The notes: generated from the sequence alone by a model not told the origin. 64,000 bases of DNA from Pelagerythrobacter marensis (GCF_001028625.1 NZ_CP011805.1:2279001-2343000), one strand, 5' to 3'; shown: positions 1-9,662, counted from the stretch's first letter. Numbers and translations are program-made.

Positions 1-915
1 CTGCGCGCTGACTTCCAGCGTATCGGTCGGGCGATAAGTAATCCCCAGCGATGCACCCCAACGCCGGCGATACTGGTCGCGATCGGTGACGTATCGATAT
101 TCGGGCGCGTAATAGTTGGTCGGCACGGTCGCCGTGTCTCGCCGCCCCTCGTCAAATGCCCAGTTGCCGCGATTGTCACCGCCCAGCACGTTGACGTGGT
201 TGTTGGTCTTTTCATAACTGAAGGAGGCGATAACGCCGAGCCGGTCATTGAAATTATAACCAATGACGGCCGCACCCGCCGGCTCCCAGCCCGCGATTTC
301 GCTGCCCTTGCTCATCTTCGCGTTGCCCGCCAGCGTCAGGCCGGACTTCAGATCGAGCGGATTGCGCGTCTTGAGATTGACGATGCCGCCGAGCCCGCCT
401 TCAAGCAGCGAGGCATTGGGCGATTTGAACACTTCGATCCCGCCGATCAGCTCGGAAGGCACGCCTTCGAGACTGTCGTAGCGGTTATAGTTTCCCTCGC
501 CGACCTTGTAGACTTCCAGGCCACTGACGAAGAGCTCGCCATTCAGCAGCGTGACGTTCTGCTCCAGCCCGCGAATGCGCACTTTGGAGCCCTGGCCGTT
601 TTCGCGGTCGATCTGGATGCCGGGCAGGCGCTGCAGCGATTCGGCCACGTTCTGGTCGGGGAACTTGCCAATATCCTCTGCCGTGACCGATTCGATGATC
701 AGGTTCGATTCGCGCTTGGCGTTCAGCGCGCTTTCCAGCGAAGCCCTGAAGCCGGTGACGACGATAACGTTCTCGCCCGCTTCCTCGCTTACCGCCTGTC
801 CCGTGTCGGTCGCATCCTGCGCCTGCGCGAACGCCGGTGCGGAACCGGCCCCCAATGCCAGTACCGATGCGGCGGCCAGGAACGTCGACCGGTTGCGTAA
901 AATTCCGCTGTGCAT
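1..915 (-). CDS. TonB-dependent receptor, N-terminal part (cut by window edge)
   Basis: Outer-membrane active-transport receptor; the visible 305 residues are the N-terminus and the beta-barrel lies beyond the left edge. Residues 1-32 are a signal peptide ending APAFAQA. A TonB-box-like ENVIVVTG follows, then a plug domain with FPDQNVAESLQRLPG and VRIRGL motifs and the start of the barrel (NYYAPEYRYVTD region). The ATG at 915 is preceded by GGGGAGGAT. The plug wording (FRASLESALNAKR) is that of the carbohydrate receptors common in Caulobacter, Xanthomonas and sphingomonads. It is divergent from a GH3 glycosidase and shares LacI-like operator sites with it, so the substrate is probably a beta-gluco-oligosaccharide. 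Family is sure; substrate is inferred. Confidence 0.93.
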   Translation of the reverse strand, partial: MHSGILRNRSTFLAAASVLALGAGSAPAFAQAQDATDTGQAVSEEAGENVIVVTGFRASLESALNAKRESNLIIESVTAEDIGKFPDQNVAESLQRLPGIQIDRENGQGSKVRIRGLEQNVTLLNGELFVSGLEVYKVGEGNYNRYDSLEGVPSELIGGIEVFKSPNASLLEGGLGGIVNLKTRNPLDLKSGLTLAGNAKMSKGSEIAGWEPAGAAVIGYNFNDRLGVIASFSYEKTNNHVNVLGGDNRGNWAFDEGRRDTATVPTNYYAPEYRYVTDRDQYRRRWGASLGITYRPTDTLEVSAQ

Positions 916-1030
916 TTCAGTATCCTCCCCAAACCGCATCTTCGCGTGCGGATCTTTCGTGGTGTGCCGGCCCCCTGCCTCCGACTCGGAGAGCAGTCGA
1001 CCTGACGTGACTTTACTGGTTGCATATTTC

Positions 1031-1044
1031 TGTCAACGTTGTCA
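1031..1044. promoter_or_regulatory. Predicted LacI-family operator, copy 1
   Basis: TGTCAACGTTGTCA. The centre CAACGTTG is a perfect palindrome around CG, the hallmark of LacI-family operators, and the 14-mer can also be read as TGTCA-ACGT-TGTCA. It lies about midway between the divergent starts of the TonB receptor (915) and the GH3 enzyme (1158). The same 14 bases recur exactly at 6365-6378. The binding protein is not in the window. Confidence 0.65.
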
Positions 1045-1092
1045 AACAACATGCATCATTCGCTGAAAAATCGCGCTTTTCCGCGAGGTTTC

Positions 1093-1106
1093 TGTCAAGG
1101 TTGTCA
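1093..1106. promoter_or_regulatory. Predicted LacI-family operator, variant copy
   Basis: TGTCAAGGTTGTCA differs by one base (C to G in the centre) from the sites at 1031 and 6365. It is 62 bp centre-to-centre from copy 1, about six helical turns, which would allow two regulator dimers on the same face or a loop. It lies closer to the GH3 start. Confidence 0.5.
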
Positions 1107-1157
1107 GGGCCGATCGGGCCGGAAACGCGCCGATTGGGGTCGTATGGGATGGGATCT

Positions 1158-3698
1158 ATGCTTTCGAAAATGCTTCTTTTGACAGCGGCCGCAGCCGCGC
1201 TCGCGGTGCCGGCACACAACGCCGCCCAGGCCCGCGATACGGCGATCAGCCCTTCGGGCAAAGCCACCGTCCATCCCGAACAATGGCCCGAAGTCGCCTT
1301 TCCCAAGGTGCTGACCGAGGAAGGCGAAGCGCATGTGCAGGCGCTGCTCGCGCAGATGACGCTCCGACAGAAGGTGGGCCAGATCATCCAGGCCGATATC
1401 GCCAGCGTGACGCCCGAAGAAGTGCGCGAATATCGGCTCGGGTCGATACTCAACGGCGGCAACTCGGGGCCCTGGGGCGACGATCTCGCCCCCGCGGCGA
1501 AGTGGCTCGAACTCGCCGATGCGTTCTACGATGCTTCAATGGACGTGCCCCCCGGCGAACCTGCGATCCCGGTCGTATGGGGCACGGATGCGGTGCACGG
1601 GCACAGCAACATTGTCGGCGCGACGATATTTCCGCACAACGTGGGGCTCGGCGCCGCTCGCGATCCCGAACTGATCGAGCGCATCGGGCAAGTCACTGCG
1701 GTTGAGATTCGCGTTACCGGTCAGGAATGGACCTTCGCCCCCACTGTCGCGGTACCGCAGGATTATCGCTGGGGCCGCGCCTACGAAGGGTACTCTTCCG
1801 ATCCCGCGCTGGTCGCCGCCTATGTCGGCAGCATGATTCGCGGGTTGCAGGGGCCGCCTTCGGTCGCGCCGATCCTTGCCGGGCCGCACGTCGCCGCCTC
1901 CACCAAGCACTACCTCGCCGATGGCGCCACCACCGATGGCAAGGACCAGGGCGATGCGGCGATTTCCGAACTCGAGCTGCGGCTGGTGCATGGCGCGCCT
2001 TATATTCCCGCAATAGAAAACGGCGTCGCCACGATAATGACCAGCTTTTCCAGCTGGAACGGGGTCAAGCTGTCGGCCCATCGCGGACTTGTGTCCGACG
2101 TGCTGAAAGGACGCATGAATTTCGGCGGTCTGGTCGTCACGGACTGGAATGCGCACGGGCAGGTGGCAGGCTGCACCAATGCCAGCTGTCCCAAGGCAAT
2201 CGATGCGGGAATCGACATGCTGATGGCGCCCGACAGCTGGCGCGACCTTTACGACTACACGCTGTCGCAGGTCCGCGACGGCACGATTCCCATGGAACGG
2301 CTGGACGATGCGGTGGCGCGCGTGTTGCGCGTCAAACAACGGCTGGGCCTGTTCGAAATGGGCAAGCCTTCGCAGCGCGCCCTGTCCGGGCGCTACGAAC
2401 TGCTAGGCGCGGCAGACCATCGCGCCGTCGCGCGAGAGGCGGTGCGCAAGTCGCTGGTCTTGCTCAAGAACACCGGCGTCCTGCCGCTCAGGCCCGATGC
2501 GCGGATTCTCGTTGCGGGCGATGCGGCGGACGATATCGCGCGCCAGTCGGGCGGATGGACATTGAGCTGGCAGGGGACCGGGCTCGACAACAGCCTGTTT
2601 CCAGGCGCAACGTCACTGTGGGACGGCATCGAACAGGCCGTAACGTCCGCCGGGGGCAGTGCTGAACTGTCTGTCGGCGGTGAATATGCCGCCCGCCCCG
2701 ACGCGGCGATCGTTGTCTTCGGCGAAACGCCTTACGCAGAGTTTCAGGGCGACATTGCCTCGCTGCAATTGCGCCCCGAACTGCGCAGGCCGATCGCGAC
2801 GATGCGGCGCCTGAAGGAAGAAGGCATTCCCGTGGTCGCCGTAATGATCACCGGTCGCCCGCTTTACGTGAACGAGGCACTCAATGTCGCTGACGCCTTT
2901 GTTACCGCCTGGCTGCCGGGTTCGGAGGGAGGCGGAGTGGCCGATGTGATGTTCGCAGGGACGGATGGCGAACCGGTCCATGATTTCCAGGGCCTGCTGC
3001 CAGCCGCGTGGCCCGCCAGCGCGCGGCATGATGGGGAAACGCTGTTCCCCTTCGGCTATGGCCTGCGCTACGCGGATGGACCGGGCGCGTGGACACCCTT
3101 GCCCGAAGACAGCGGCGTAAGCGACGACGGCAGTGATGGGGGCGTATTTTTCGAACGCGGCCTCCCCGCGTCGTCATGGTCGCTCACCGTGTCGCGTTCC
3201 GATGGCGGCGAATCGCTGCGCGTAACCACCGTTCCCGCTGAAGCCGTGCAGGGTCGTGTGCGCATCACCGCCAGTGATTACGGCGTGCAGGAAGGCGCGC
3301 GCAGCTTCACCATCGATCCCCATCCTGACGGAGCTGCAATCGAACTCGGCACATTCGATCCGATCGACCTATCGCGCCAGACCAACGGCGACATGCTGCT
3401 TCTCGCCACCGTTCGGCTGGACGCCCGGCTTTCGCAGGCACCGCGCGTGGCCGTGCGCTGCGAAGGCGCGGATTGCAAAGGGGAAGTTCCGATCGCCGAG
3501 TTTGGGACGCTGCCCGTCGGAGAATGGCGGACCCTGGGCGTGCCCCTCAAATGCTTCCAGACTGCGGGCGCCGAGATGGGCGCGATCAGCGCTCCGTTCC
3601 GCCTGACGACTTCGGGACCGGCACGCTTCAGCCTGGCGCGCGTGGCCCTGGGCAGTCTGTCCGATGTCGATGTCCTTGCCGGTTGCCCGACCGACTGA
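1158..3698 (+). CDS. Secreted GH3 beta-glucosidase / 1,4-beta-glucan exohydrolase
   Basis: Glycoside hydrolase family 3 enzyme predicted to remove glucose from beta-glucan or cello-oligosaccharide ends in the periplasm. Numbering from the ATG at 1158: a signal peptide ends near AHNAAQA (~25). The TIM-barrel shows WGTDAVHGHSN, the substrate-binding KH pair at ~250-251, and VVTDWN with the probable nucleophile Asp ~329. The alpha/beta sandwich starts near SLVLLKN. The last ~170 residues form an extra C-terminal beta domain as in ExoP-type 1,4-beta-D-glucan glucohydrolases. Length ~846 aa fits that subgroup. An in-frame ATG at 1149 is an alternative start; upstream in-frame sequence overlaps the operators and is unlikely to be coding. 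It converges on the MFS gene, 18 bp away. Confidence 0.92.
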   Translation: MLSKMLLLTAAAAALAVPAHNAAQARDTAISPSGKATVHPEQWPEVAFPKVLTEEGEAHVQALLAQMTLRQKVGQIIQADIASVTPEEVREYRLGSILNGGNSGPWGDDLAPAAKWLELADAFYDASMDVPPGEPAIPVVWGTDAVHGHSNIVGATIFPHNVGLGAARDPELIERIGQVTAVEIRVTGQEWTFAPTVAVPQDYRWGRAYEGYSSDPALVAAYVGSMIRGLQGPPSVAPILAGPHVAASTKHYLADGATTDGKDQGDAAISELELRLVHGAPYIPAIENGVATIMTSFSSWNGVKLSAHRGLVSDVLKGRMNFGGLVVTDWNAHGQVAGCTNASCPKAIDAGIDMLMAPDSWRDLYDYTLSQVRDGTIPMERLDDAVARVLRVKQRLGLFEMGKPSQRALSGRYELLGAADHRAVAREAVRKSLVLLKNTGVLPLRPDARILVAGDAADDIARQSGGWTLSWQGTGLDNSLFPGATSLWDGIEQAVTSAGGSAELSVGGEYAARPDAAIVVFGETPYAEFQGDIASLQLRPELRRPIATMRRLKEEGIPVVAVMITGRPLYVNEALNVADAFVTAWLPGSEGGGVADVMFAGTDGEPVHDFQGLLPAAWPASARHDGETLFPFGYGLRYADGPGAWTPLPEDSGVSDDGSDGGVFFERGLPASSWSLTVSRSDGGESLRVTTVPAEAVQGRVRITASDYGVQEGARSFTIDPHPDGAAIELGTFDPIDLSRQTNGDMLLLATVRLDARLSQAPRVAVRCEGADCKGEVPIAEFGTLPVGEWRTLGVPLKCFQTAGAEMGAISAPFRLTTSGPARFSLARVALGSLSDVDVLAGCPTD

Positions 3699-3716
3699 TG
3701 CAGCTGCCGCGTCACA

Positions 3717-4916
3717 TTATGCGGGGAAGGCACGCGGGCGTTCGCGCACGCCCAGAATCACGATAGCACCAAGGGCCTTGAGCGCAGCGAAAGTCAGCAG
3801 CACGGGCGTGAAGTTTTCCGGTGTGGCCAGGTGCCAGACGATCAGGGTCCCGATAATTGCCGGTACGGTATTGGTCAGGTTGACCAGACCCAGGTCGCAC
3901 CCCCTCCGGTCCGGTCTCGGGAGCAATTGCATGGCGAAAGTGACATGCAGGCTCAGGAACACCGCGGTGCCGGTCGCATAGACGCAGAATGCAACCGCCC
4001 CGTGCCAGGCGGTTTCCGCGAATGCCATCCCGATCAGGCCCACCGTTCCGACCAGAGCTGCACCAAACAGAAACGGCTTGCGCGTCCCTGCCAGGTCGGA
4101 CCACCGGCCAATCACCAGCGCAACCGGCAGGGGGATGATGTAGGAAATCGTCAGCACGCGACCGACCAGTCCGGCTGCATCGCCTTCGACAAGCGTCAGC
4201 GTCTTGAAATAATAAAGCAGGTAGAGCGTCAGGGTCGCGCAGCTCAGCTGGACGAGCAGCCGGGAGATCGAGGCTATCAGGATGTCGCGTCGCTCCCACG
4301 GTATCGCAAGTTCCGGTGCGAGGACTTCCTTGCTGGGGCGCAGTGCCAGCAAGGGCAGGATCAGCGCGAAGGCAGCAGCGGGGACCAGGGCGAACCGGGC
4401 CATCTGCGCCAGATCGGCTTCCGCCAGAAGCACGACCGCGAAGGCGGCCGCGACGGGATTGCCCAGTGCCAGCATCCCGCCCGCTATGCCTTTCCGCCTG
4501 GCCGGCACTTCTTCTGCGATGATTGCAAATAGCGGCGCGAGCACTGCGTTGATTGCCGCTTGCGCCAGTGCGACCGCGAGCACCAGTTGCGCCGGCGTCC
4601 CGGCCAGACTCAGACCGATATAAGACACCCCCAGTGCGACCAGTCCCCCCACCACCCAGCGCCGACGCCCGCCCCCTTTCGTCGCCGAAAGATCGCTCAG
4701 CCAGCCGAACAGGATGTTGGCCCCACTGGCGACAATTCCGCCGACGACCGCTGTCGCGGTCAGCAGGTCGATCTTGGCCAGTTCGTCCAGGGCCTCCACC
4801 CTCAGCGGCAGCAGGAGGGTGAACAAGGGAAGATAGGCAACCACACCGCCGGCATTGGCCAGCGCGACTGCCAGAAGGAGCGCCGCCGTGCGCGTGCGGG
4901 GCTGGAGCCTGTCCAT
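3717..4916 (-). CDS. MFS transporter, probably sugar uptake
   Basis: Twelve-TM major facilitator of 399 aa with an MFS loop motif (FGWLSDLSATKGGGRRRW) after TM2 and a second (IGRWSDLAGTRKPF) in the second half. The chosen ATG at 4916 (MDRLQPRTR) follows GGCGAGGG. A TTG at 4985 would extend the frame into the upstream transporter gene and lacks a good ribosome site. It is downstream of, and probably cotranscribed with, the FucP-like gene (58-bp gap). Context with the GH3 enzyme and TonB receptor suggests it carries mono- or oligosaccharide released by them. Substrate cannot be read from sequence. Confidence 0.82.
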   Translation of the reverse strand: MDRLQPRTRTAALLLAVALANAGGVVAYLPLFTLLLPLRVEALDELAKIDLLTATAVVGGIVASGANILFGWLSDLSATKGGGRRRWVVGGLVALGVSYIGLSLAGTPAQLVLAVALAQAAINAVLAPLFAIIAEEVPARRKGIAGGMLALGNPVAAAFAVVLLAEADLAQMARFALVPAAAFALILPLLALRPSKEVLAPELAIPWERRDILIASISRLLVQLSCATLTLYLLYYFKTLTLVEGDAAGLVGRVLTISYIIPLPVALVIGRWSDLAGTRKPFLFGAALVGTVGLIGMAFAETAWHGAVAFCVYATGTAVFLSLHVTFAMQLLPRPDRRGCDLGLVNLTNTVPAIIGTLIVWHLATPENFTPVLLTFAALKALGAIVILGVRERPRAFPA

Positions 4917-4974
4917 CAGGCCCTCGCCTTGCCGACCATAAATGCGCAAGGCAATCCGGCGCGACTTGCCGGGT

Positions 4975-6285
4975 TCAGTTTGCAACAGGGCGTCGGGCGT
5001 AAATGCCGAACACCGCGATTACTGCATAACAGGCGGCGGGCAGCACCAGTGAGAAGGCGAGGCTGCCGCTGAGATCGGCCAGCGCGCCGGTGGCCAGCGG
5101 GATAACCGCTCCGCCGAAGATCGCGACATTGATGATCCCCGATCCATCGGCCGCACGGCTGCCCAGCCGCTCGCAGGCGAGCGAGAAGATGGTCGGGAAC
5201 ATGATCGAGTTCATCAGGCCGATCGCCAGCAGGCTGTAGGCGGCCAGCGTGCCGCTGCTGTTGGTCGACAACGCGATCAGGGCGATCGCACCGACTGCCA
5301 CGGCGGCAAGGATCTTGCCCGGGCTCACCATGCGCAGCAGCGCCGAGCCGATAAACCGGCCCACCATCGCGCCGCCCCAGTAGAGGCTGACCATCCACCC
5401 GATGGCGTTCTCGGGCTCGCCCAGAACATCGTCGAGCATCAGATAGTTGATCACGACCGAGCCGATCGCGACCTCGGCGCCGACATAGAGGAAGATGCAC
5501 AGCGCGCCGAAGCCGAAGCGCGGGCGCTTGAGCAGGTCAAAACCGGCCAGCCCGCTAGAGGCTTCGTGCTTTTCGCCCTGCAGCCGGTTGCGAAACAGCC
5601 AGACCGCGCCCGCGACCACGGTAATCGCCACCGCGAGGCCGAGATAGGTCTTCACGATCATCGCCGATTCCGCGGTGCGATAGGCGGCCAGCGCGGCGCC
5701 TTCGAAATCCTCCGCCGAGACATCGGCAAGCTGGCCGAGGATCAGTCCGGCGCCCACCAGCGGGAAGACGAAGGTGCCGAAGGAGTTGAATGCCTGGGCG
5801 AAGGTCAGCCGGCTGTGCGCGGTCTTCTGCGGGCCCAGCAGGCTGATCAGCGGATTGGCCACCACCTGCACGATCACCACCCCGCTGGCGAGGATGAACA
5901 AGGCCAGCAGGAACAGCGGATAGGTCGCGGTGGTGCTGGCGGGGATGAACAGCAGGCAGCCCGCGGTCATCGTCATCAGCCCGGCCACCGCGCCGCGCAT
6001 GTAGCCGATCCGCTTGACCAGTTTCGCCCCCGGGATGCCAATGACGAGATAGGCGGCGAAGAAGCAGAATTGCACCAGCATCGCCTGCGTATAATTGAGC
6101 GTGAACAGTTCTTTCAGCTTCGGGATGAGGATATCGTTGAGGCTCGTGATCCCGCCGAAGATAAAGAACAGCGCGAAGACGAAGGGCGGCAGGCTGGGCG
6201 CATGGACATGGCCCTCCCCTTCGGCCGGCGCCGGATCGCTCGAGGAGATTTCCTTCGCCGTGATCGCTGCGGAATCCGTCACCAC
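4975..6285 (-). CDS. FucP/GluP-type sugar:H+ symporter
   Basis: Twelve-TM MFS permease of the FucP / glucose-galactose transporter family. The N-terminal helix has the family wording FFIFGGITSLNDILIPKLK, followed by the NYTQAMLVQFCFFAAYL segment and GIPGAKLVKRIGYMRG. A histidine-containing acidic tail precedes TM1. The start is set to GTG 6285: GGGAGG lies 7-8 nt upstream, whereas the in-frame TTG at 6288 is too close; GTG 6282 is also possible. It is the first gene of the leftward transporter operon and has the predicted operator at 6365-6378 in front of it. It probably imports glucose or a short gluco-oligosaccharide from the periplasm. Confidence 0.9.
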   Translation of the reverse strand: MVTDSAAITAKEISSSDPAPAEGEGHVHAPSLPPFVFALFFIFGGITSLNDILIPKLKELFTLNYTQAMLVQFCFFAAYLVIGIPGAKLVKRIGYMRGAVAGLMTMTAGCLLFIPASTTATYPLFLLALFILASGVVIVQVVANPLISLLGPQKTAHSRLTFAQAFNSFGTFVFPLVGAGLILGQLADVSAEDFEGAALAAYRTAESAMIVKTYLGLAVAITVVAGAVWLFRNRLQGEKHEASSGLAGFDLLKRPRFGFGALCIFLYVGAEVAIGSVVINYLMLDDVLGEPENAIGWMVSLYWGGAMVGRFIGSALLRMVSPGKILAAVAVGAIALIALSTNSSGTLAAYSLLAIGLMNSIMFPTIFSLACERLGSRAADGSGIINVAIFGGAVIPLATGALADLSGSLAFSLVLPAACYAVIAVFGIYARRPVAN

Positions 6286-6364
6286 CAACTTCCCTCCCGA
6301 TACTGGTCCGCCGCCTCTCGTGTGCAGGGTGCCTGTCTCAGGGAATATGAGGGCAAGCCTCTAT

Positions 6365-6378
6365 TGTCAACGTTGTCA
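6365..6378. promoter_or_regulatory. Predicted LacI-family operator, copy 2
   Basis: TGTCAACGTTGTCA, identical in all 14 bases to the site at 1031-1044. It lies 80 bp upstream of the FucP-like start, where a repressor would block the transporter operon promoter. Two exact copies in front of genes of one pathway argue against chance. Confidence 0.65.
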
Positions 6379-6555
6379 GGGAACGGCGGCGCCTCACGGG
6401 AATGCGCCCTGATCTGTGCCGACAATATCGACGGGCCACCCGTTTCGACGAAGCGCTGACTTCGGAGCCGAAGCCCCGGATTCGGCGGCCATCGCCGAAC
6501 AGCACCAGCAAATTTTCATGGATCGCGGCGCTGACATCGCCAGCACCGGAAAGGA

Positions 6556-6630
6556 TGGTGCTGCTGGGGAGGATTGAACTCCCGACCTCACCCTTACCAA
6601 GGGTGCGCTCTACCACTGAGCTACAGCAGC
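6556..6630 (-). tRNA. tRNA-Thr (anticodon GGT)
   Basis: The minus strand folds as a full cloverleaf. Acceptor GCTGCTG pairs with CAGCAGC followed by discriminator A and an encoded CCA. The D arm contains AGCTCAGTGGTAGAGC, the anticodon stem CACCC/GGGTG encloses the loop TTGGTAA with anticodon GGT, and the T arm is GGGAG-TTCAATC-CTCCC. 75 nt including CCA. No other tRNA was seen in the window. Confidence 0.97.
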
Positions 6631-6719
6631 GCCTGACAAGGCGGGCGCGCTATTGTCGCGCACCATACGAAAGTCAAGCCAAGCTTGAGCCTTGCCGGCA
6701 TTCGCGGCAAGACAATTCG

Positions 6720-6881
6720 ATGTCACACGATCCCGACACCAAGATGACGCGCGAGGAGCGGCTCGCCGCAAAGCTGCGCGAGAACCTGCGCCGGCGCAAG
6801 GCACAGTCGCGCGGGCAAACCGGCGCATTAGCGGGCGAATCGGAGGACAGCAGGCTTTCCAATCGGGACATGAAAAGCTAA
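6720..6881 (+). CDS. Small basic hypothetical protein (53 aa)
   Basis: Begins MSHDPDTKMTREERLAAKLR and is rich in Arg, Lys and Glu, likely one short amphipathic helix (REERLAAKLRENLRRRK) followed by a polar tail ending NRDMKS. It lies 34 bp upstream of gpmA in the same direction and may be cotranscribed. The helix wording is typical of small conserved hypothetical proteins in sphingomonads, but no function is recognised. The ribosome site is weak (GGCAAGACAATTCG), so the call rests on composition and position. Confidence 0.55.
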   Translation: MSHDPDTKMTREERLAAKLRENLRRRKAQSRGQTGALAGESEDSRLSNRDMKS

Positions 6882-6915
6882 CCGCACACCCCCGACCGAT
6901 AAGAGGAGCCTTCGC

Positions 6916-7602
6916 TTGCCCACGCTGATCCTAGTCCGTCACGGCCAGAGCCAATGGAATCTGGAAAATCGCTTCACCGGATGGTGGGATGTCGACCTGA
7001 CCGACAAGGGCGTATCCGAAGCGATCGCGGCAGGCGAACTGCTGGCGGCGAAAAACGTTCTACCCACTCGCGCCTTTACGTCATTGCAGACCCGCGCGAT
7101 CCGCACACTGCATCTCGCGCTGGAAGCGTGCGGACGGCTGTGGATACCCGAAACCAAGAACTGGCATCTCAACGAGCGGCACTATGGCGGGCTGACGGGG
7201 CTCGACAAGCAGGAGACGCGCGATCGCCACGGCGACGAGCAGGTCCATATATGGCGCCGCAGCTTCGACGTGCCGCCGCCGGTGATGGAAGACGGCAGCG
7301 ATTACGATCTGGCCGCCGATGCGCGCTATGCCGGGATCGACGTTCCCAGAACCGAAAGCCTGAAGCTGACCATTGAGCGGGTCCTCCCCTATTGGGAAAG
7401 CGAGATCCTGCCGGTTCTGGCCAGCGGCGAAACGGTGATCGTTTCCGCCCACGGCAATTCGCTGCGCGCGCTGGTCAAACATCTTTCGGGCATTTCGGAC
7501 GACGACATTACCGGTCTGGAAATCCCGACCGGCCAGCCGATCGTCTACGAATTCGACGACGCAATGAACCCGGGCGAACGCCAGTATCTGAAGGATCGCT
7601 GA
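6916..7602 (+). CDS. gpmA: 2,3-bisphosphoglycerate-dependent phosphoglycerate mutase
   Basis: Interconverts 3- and 2-phosphoglycerate in glycolysis. The 228-aa protein has [10 protein letters not shown] with the phospho-accepting His at residue 9, [23 protein letters not shown] with the second-site residues, and [10 protein letters not shown] with the second catalytic His. The start is TTG, supported by GAGGAG seven nt upstream and by the conserved N-terminus [10 protein letters not shown]. The purE ATG begins one base after the gpmA stop, making this the head of the long purE-bamF gene array. Confidence 0.96.
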   Translation: MPTLILVRHGQSQWNLENRFTGWWDVDLTDKGVSEAIAAGELLAAKNVLPTRAFTSLQTRAIRTLHLALEACGRLWIPETKNWHLNERHYGGLTGLDKQETRDRHGDEQVHIWRRSFDVPPPVMEDGSDYDLAADARYAGIDVPRTESLKLTIERVLPYWESEILPVLASGETVIVSAHGNSLRALVKHLSGISDDDITGLEIPTGQPIVYEFDDAMNPGERQYLKDR

Positions 7603-7603
7603 G

Positions 7604-8113
7604 ATGGGTGCCGACAGCGAAGCCGGCACGGGGCCGAAAGTCGCCATCGTCATGGGCAGCCAGTCCGACTGGCCGACAATGCAGTGCACGGCCGAGGTGC
7701 TCGACGAACTTGGCGTCCCCTACGACGCGCGGATCGTTTCAGCGCACCGCACCCCCGACCGCATGTACGCTTTTGGCAAAGGGGCAGCGGACGAGGGGTT
7801 TCGCGTCATCGTGGCCGGGGCCGGCGGTGCGGCGCACTTGCCGGGAATGCTCAGCGCGCTGACCCATCTGCCGGTGCTGGGCGTGCCGGTCGAATCGAAG
7901 GCGCTTTCGGGGCAGGACAGCCTGCTTTCCATCGTCCAGATGCCCGCCGGGGTCCCAACCGGCACGCTCGCGATCGGAAAGGCGGGGGCGACCAACGCCG
8001 GCCTGCTCGCCGCTGCGATTCTGGCGCTTGGCGATGCCGACCTTTCGCGCCGATTGCAGGACTGGCGCGCCGCACGCGGGGCCGCCGTGGCGGAGCGGCC
8101 CGAAAACGCATGA
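7604..8113 (+). CDS. purE: N5-carboxyaminoimidazole ribonucleotide mutase
   Basis: Purine biosynthesis enzyme that moves the carboxylate of N5-CAIR to give CAIR. The 169-aa protein has the class I signature [14 protein letters not shown], the catalytic SAHRTPDRM segment, and [17 protein letters not shown] followed by LPVLGVPV. It has a short extra N-terminal tail (GADSEAGTG). The stop overlaps the purK start in an ATGA, so translation of the two is likely coupled; purK makes its substrate. Confidence 0.97.
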   Translation: MGADSEAGTGPKVAIVMGSQSDWPTMQCTAEVLDELGVPYDARIVSAHRTPDRMYAFGKGAADEGFRVIVAGAGGAAHLPGMLSALTHLPVLGVPVESKALSGQDSLLSIVQMPAGVPTGTLAIGKAGATNAGLLAAAILALGDADLSRRLQDWRAARGAAVAERPENA

Positions 8114-9165
8114 TCCAGCCGGGGGGGACAATCGGCATCCTGGGCGGCGGACAGCTCGGGCGGATGATAGCGGTGGCCGCCGCCCAGCTCGGCTATCGCT
8201 GCCATGTCTATGAACCCGGGCGCGCCAGCGTCGCTGCCGAGGTCAGCGCGCAATTCACGTGTGCGCCCTGGAACGACGAGGCCGCGTTGGGCCGGTTTGC
8301 GGAATCCTGCGACGTGATAACGTGGGAGTTCGAGAACGTGCCGGTCGGGCCGCTGGCCGCGATCGAACCACTGCTCGCCCCCCATCCTCGCGCGCTCGAA
8401 ACGGCGCAGGACCGGCTGAAGGAAAAGCGTTTTGTCGAAGGGCTCGGCGGTGTGCCCGCTGCCTACGCGACTGTCGATACGGCGGAAGAGCTGGTCGCCG
8501 CCGTCGACCGGATCGGCGCGCCCGGCATCCTGAAAACCCGCCGCGACGGTTACGACGGCAAGGGCCAATGGCGCATCCAGACAGCCCGCGATGCCGACGC
8601 GATCCGTCTGCCCGATGCGCCGACGATCTACGAAGGGTTCGTCGAATTCGCATGCGAGTTCTCGGTCATCCTCGTGCGCGGTCGCGATGGCGAGGTGCGC
8701 TTCTGGGACAGCCCGGAAAACACCCATGTCGGCGGCGTGCTCTCCACGTCCACCCTGCCCGCCAATGCGATGGTGATCGAACAGACGCCCGCCGCGCGCG
8801 CCCTGGCCGCGCAGGCTGCCGAAGCGCTGGGATATGTCGGCGTGCTGACGCTGGAGTTCTTCGCCACCGGCGAAGGGCCGGTGTTCAACGAAATGGCGCC
8901 CCGAGTGCACAATTCGGGCCACTGGACGATCGAGGGCGCGGCCACCAGCCAGTTCGAGAATCACGTGCGCGCGATCTGCGGACTGCCGCTGGGCGACACC
9001 GCGACGACCGCCGGCAGCGTGGTGATGTCGAACATTATCGGCGAAGATGTATCGAGCGCGCATGATTGCCTGAACGATCCCGACGCCCACCTCCACCTCT
9101 ACGGCAAGCATCAGGCACGCCCAGGGCGCAAGATGGGGCACGTGACGCGAATTGGTGGGCGGTGA
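8110..9165 (+). CDS. purK: 5-(carboxyamino)imidazole ribonucleotide synthase
   Basis: ATP-grasp enzyme that carboxylates AIR to N5-CAIR using ATP and bicarbonate, feeding PurE. The 351-aa protein opens with [19 protein letters not shown] (nucleotide-binding glycine loop). It has [21 protein letters not shown] of the ATP-grasp domain, and the metal and substrate segment [18 protein letters not shown]. Start by ATGA overlap with purE. Confidence 0.97.
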   Translation: MIQPGGTIGILGGGQLGRMIAVAAAQLGYRCHVYEPGRASVAAEVSAQFTCAPWNDEAALGRFAESCDVITWEFENVPVGPLAAIEPLLAPHPRALETAQDRLKEKRFVEGLGGVPAAYATVDTAEELVAAVDRIGAPGILKTRRDGYDGKGQWRIQTARDADAIRLPDAPTIYEGFVEFACEFSVILVRGRDGEVRFWDSPENTHVGGVLSTSTLPANAMVIEQTPAARALAAQAAEALGYVGVLTLEFFATGEGPVFNEMAPRVHNSGHWTIEGAATSQFENHVRAICGLPLGDTATTAGSVVMSNIIGEDVSSAHDCLNDPDAHLHLYGKHQARPGRKMGHVTRIGGR

Positions 9166-9167
9166 CG

Positions 9168-9662
9168 ATGCCGCAATCGATTTTCTGCATTTTTGCCCGT
9201 GCGGCCAATGGCGTTATCGGCGACCGGGGCCGGCTGCCCTGGCATATCCCGGCCGACCTCAAGCGATTCAAGGCGCTGACGATGGGCAAGCCGATGATCA
9301 TGGGGCGCAAGACGTTCGAAAGCCTTCCCGGCCTGCTGCCCGGTCGCCGCCATGTCGTTCTGACCCGGCGTGAGCGCTGGGCCTGCGAAGGCGCCCATGT
9401 CGCCCGTTCGCCGCAGGAGGCGCTCGCGCTGGCCGGGGACGAAGAGGCGGAGATCGCAGTGATCGGCGGCGCGGCGATCTTCGACGTCTTCCTGCCGCTG
9501 GCGAACCGGGTCGAGCTGACCGAGATCCACGCCGATTACGAAGGCGACGTGCTGATGCCCCGGCTCAGCCCCGAATGGGCGGAAACCGCGCGCGAATCGC
9601 ATCCGGCCAGCGGAGAGACACCCGCGTTCGATTTCGTTACCCTGCGGCAGGAGGCGGCGTGA
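9168..9662 (+). CDS. folA: Dihydrofolate reductase
   Basis: NADPH-dependent reduction of dihydrofolate. The 164-aa protein has IFARAANGVIGDRGRLPWHIPADLKRFK with the substrate-binding acidic residue in the following helix, MGKPMIMGRKTFESLPG of the cofactor site, and IAVIGGAAIFDVFLP. Start ATG 9168 follows the purK stop by two bases; GTG 9162 is an in-frame alternative overlapping purK. Its stop overlaps the GTG of the next gene. Confidence 0.96.
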   Translation: MPQSIFCIFARAANGVIGDRGRLPWHIPADLKRFKALTMGKPMIMGRKTFESLPGLLPGRRHVVLTRRERWACEGAHVARSPQEALALAGDEEAEIAVIGGAAIFDVFLPLANRVELTEIHADYEGDVLMPRLSPEWAETARESHPASGETPAFDFVTLRQEAA

